A DNA stretch of 33,706 nt. Origin: an uncultured Eubacteriales bacterium. Lineage in GTDB: Bacteria > Bacillota > Clostridia > Oscillospirales > CAG-272. Every line of letters begins with the position of its first letter. Position 1 is the stretch's first letter. The stretch covers positions 1 to 33,706 of the forward strand of contig CAKRSS010000022.1 in NCBI GenBank assembly GCA_934401725.1, read 5' to 3'. Below, one piece after another: positions 31,931 through 33,706 of this stretch. The notes under the pieces were generated by a model. It was not told where the DNA came from, ran no database searches, and saw only the letters and a list, made by a program, of their open reading frames with translations. A program made the translations under genes and the position numbers.

Positions 31931-33706
31931 TTAAGCTGTTTTTCTCTTGCGGACAACGAATACGGCAACCGTTACTCCAATTCCGAGAGTAATAAAGCCA
32001 ATGATAATCCAAACCCAAGCATTCGTCGAATCGCTCGCCGCAATCGTGAATCGGGTAGTTGCGTCACCGCTTGCCGAGCGGATGGTAAGTGTGTGCTCGC
32101 CCTCCGCAAGCGTCTCAAGATAGCTTGCCTTCAACTCAACGATGGTACCGCTATCTTGCCTTTCATAATTTTCGGAAGCGACGGTCTTTCCGTCCACAAG
32201 CACTTCGACAAAGTCGGAGAATGCCGCGTCGGAGCTGAAGGTCAGTCCGTTTTCATCGCCTTTCCTCCACTCACTGTTCGCTCCGTCAAGAATCGACGGC
32301 GCAAGCTTCTTTGTAACGGTGTCCCCGGAGCGGATCTCCTGCTTTCCGTCTGCGTCGGCAAAAAGCTTTCCGCAGGCGGTACAACGCCAATGCGCAGCAG
32401 TTCCCGTGCTTGCCGCCGTTGCAGGTACCGCATCTACCGTTTCCAGTCCGGTGTGATGATTGGCGTCCGGTTCGCCGTACTTTTCATGACAGACTTCACA
32501 CTCTGCCTTATCGGTGCAGGTCGCCGTGCCGCCCTTATGTCCGTCCGCATGGATGACCGTGCCGGAGGAGAGCTTTTCTCCGCAACCCTTGCAATACGTA
32601 TCACCGGTATAACCGTTTTCGGTGCAGGTTTTATCCTCGATATCCCGAATTTCCGTACCGCCGACATGATTTGCGGCGCTGAGTTTACCATAAACACTGC
32701 GGCAGACTTTGCAAACCGCCTTCTCGCGGCAGGTCGCCGTGCCGCCGGTGTGTTCTGCTTTCGTATCTGTCGCATCACAACGTGAGCATTTGTTCCAGTG
32801 GTGTGTTTCGTCGTGCTGTGCAATTGTGAAATTGTGTCCGAGCGCATCGCCGTACCCGGTATGACATACCGTGCAGACCGCCTGCTCGGTGCAGGTAGCT
32901 TTTCCGCCGGAACAATCATCGGTTTCAATGCAATTACAGCCGACTCCAGTGCATTTGCGGGTGTGTGTACCATTGCCGTTCGATGTCCACTCGTTGAACA
33001 TATGCGCGGGCTTTGCCGCCGTAATAACATATCCGCACTCACAAACAACTGCTGTCAGGCAGTTGCCGTCGTCTTCTCCGCCGTGCGCGGTTTTCCTATC
33101 TGTAACGGTGCAATTTTCATTTTGACAGATATGCCAATGGGCGGTTTCATCGTTCTGCCAATTTCCCGTGAAGCGATGACTTTTAGCCGCAATTACTTCC
33201 GCATTGCAGAATTTACAGTAAACAGGCGTTGTGCAGTCGTTATCATCCGCAAGCAGCGTATGCCCGTCGTTGACCGTTACGGTCATTTCGGCGGTGTTGC
33301 CTGCTTTGTCGGTAACAACAATTTTCTGCTTGCCGTTTGCCGGAGAGAGAGCAAAGCTGCCGTTTTCATCGAGCGTGACCGCCGTTCCGTTTACGGTAAC
33401 TGTATCTATATACTTCTCGTTAATTGTAACCGTCTGCGCTTCGCAGTAGGTTTTACCGTTTTCTATGCCGTCGATTACAGGCTGAACATTGTCAATAGTC
33501 AGGCGGTCGGAACGGAGGTATGTTATGTTCATACTCTCGTCAACAAGCATTACATAAACGATATATTCTCCGTTGGGTTCTATGCGGAACGGCTCCTCAT
33601 ACGCACGGTACACCAGAGATTTCAGCTCAGCCTCGGAGAGGTCCTGATCTGTTACCAGATAAGAGACGAACACAATTCCGCTGTTGTCGGAGGCGTTTAT
33701 CGTTAC
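31931..33706 (-). CDS. Cysteine-rich repeat surface protein, C-terminal part (cut by window edge)
   Basis: The frame is open to the right edge, so the N-terminus and true start are missing; 591 residues are visible. The first ~150 resemble bacterial Ig-like/X2 folds (LVDESMNITYLRSD, then TVTVNDGH). A repeat region follows: three copies of GGTATCxxKAxCxVCxxxYG plus more decayed ones, alternating with HxF...HW..C..C units, all rich in paired Cys and His as in zinc-ribbon-like or disulfide repeats. Near the C-terminus is another beta domain (DFVEVLVDGKTVASENYER), then a membrane helix (AWVWIIIGFITLGIGVTVAV) and a basic KRKTA tail. No LPxTG is seen. It is probably a large surface protein held by the C-terminal helix; the function is unknown. 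Confidence 0.8.
   Translation of the reverse strand, partial: VTINASDNSGIVFVSYLVTDQDLSEAELKSLVYRAYEEPFRIEPNGEYIVYVMLVDESMNITYLRSDRLTIDNVQPVIDGIENGKTYCEAQTVTINEKYIDTVTVNGTAVTLDENGSFALSPANGKQKIVVTDKAGNTAEMTVTVNDGHTLLADDNDCTTPVYCKFCNAEVIAAKSHRFTGNWQNDETAHWHICQNENCTVTDRKTAHGGEDDGNCLTAVVCECGYVITAAKPAHMFNEWTSNGNGTHTRKCTGVGCNCIETDDCSGGKATCTEQAVCTVCHTGYGDALGHNFTIAQHDETHHWNKCSRCDATDTKAEHTGGTATCREKAVCKVCRSVYGKLSAANHVGGTEIRDIEDKTCTENGYTGDTYCKGCGEKLSSGTVIHADGHKGGTATCTDKAECEVCHEKYGEPDANHHTGLETVDAVPATAASTGTAAHWRCTACGKLFADADGKQEIRSGDTVTKKLAPSILDGANSEWRKGDENGLTFSSDAAFSDFVEVLVDGKTVASENYERQDSGTIVELKASYLETLAEGEHTLTIRSASGDATTRFTIAASDSTNAWVWIIIGFITLGIGVTVAVFVVRKRKTA

Noticed and set aside
31856..32785. 309-residue plus-strand frame
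   Set aside because: It is antisense to the Cys-rich surface protein, whose repeats leave the opposite strand open; no ribosome site or family pattern.

Overview
The window looks like chromosomal DNA from a member of the Bacillota, class Clostridia, probably a gut Oscillospiraceae/Ruminococcaceae-type lineage (inference). The evidence is WhiA, a BofC-like protein, a Tn916-type integration module, strong GGAGG ribosome binding sites, and many sigma-A-like promoters with 17-bp spacers. Coding GC is moderate to high. AT-richer stretches stand out around 5.3-5.6 kb, 10.9-12.4 kb and 31.7-31.9 kb.

Left region (1-3.9 kb): the end of a Tn916-like integrative element. It holds two terminators, a sigma-like regulator, a small HTH protein, a ~530-bp stretch without an ordinary gene, an excisionase-like protein and a tyrosine integrase. 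The stretch without an ordinary gene carries strong hairpins and a short ORF ending in the RF2-type frameshift heptamer CTTTGAC. The integrase lies next to a minus-strand tRNA-Arg(CCT) unit made of one intact tRNA and two decayed tandem copies with a 93-bp period, under one promoter and one terminator.

Middle region (3.9-17.3 kb): a mosaic of short transcription units. In order these are a VanZ-like protein; a ROK-like regulator divergent from an ABC exporter pair whose permease has a ~600-residue outside domain; a MATE transporter; tRNA-Thr(CGT); an unrecognised secreted protein overlapping a membrane protein; TrmL; a DUF4430-like lipoprotein; a class A penicillin-binding protein; and a BofC-like protein.

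Housekeeping core (17.3-31.7 kb): a minus-strand operon (YjjG-like HAD, murB, whiA, dnaE) and a divergent plus-strand run (coaE, membrane lytic transglycosylase, M18 aminopeptidase, prfA, sua5, parC-like topoisomerase, a 38-residue membrane peptide, amidohydrolase). Each of the two has its own promoter in the 23.55-23.73 kb gap. The genes cover cell-wall precursor synthesis, replication, CoA synthesis, translation termination, t6A tRNA modification and DNA topology. The right edge (31.9 kb onward) is the 3' part of a minus-strand, membrane-anchored, cysteine-rich repeat surface protein cut by the window end.

No CRISPR array, rRNA or insertion sequence was seen. The most unusual items are the possible +1 recoded ORF in the element, the tRNA-Arg repeat array, and the orphan secreted/membrane gene pair.
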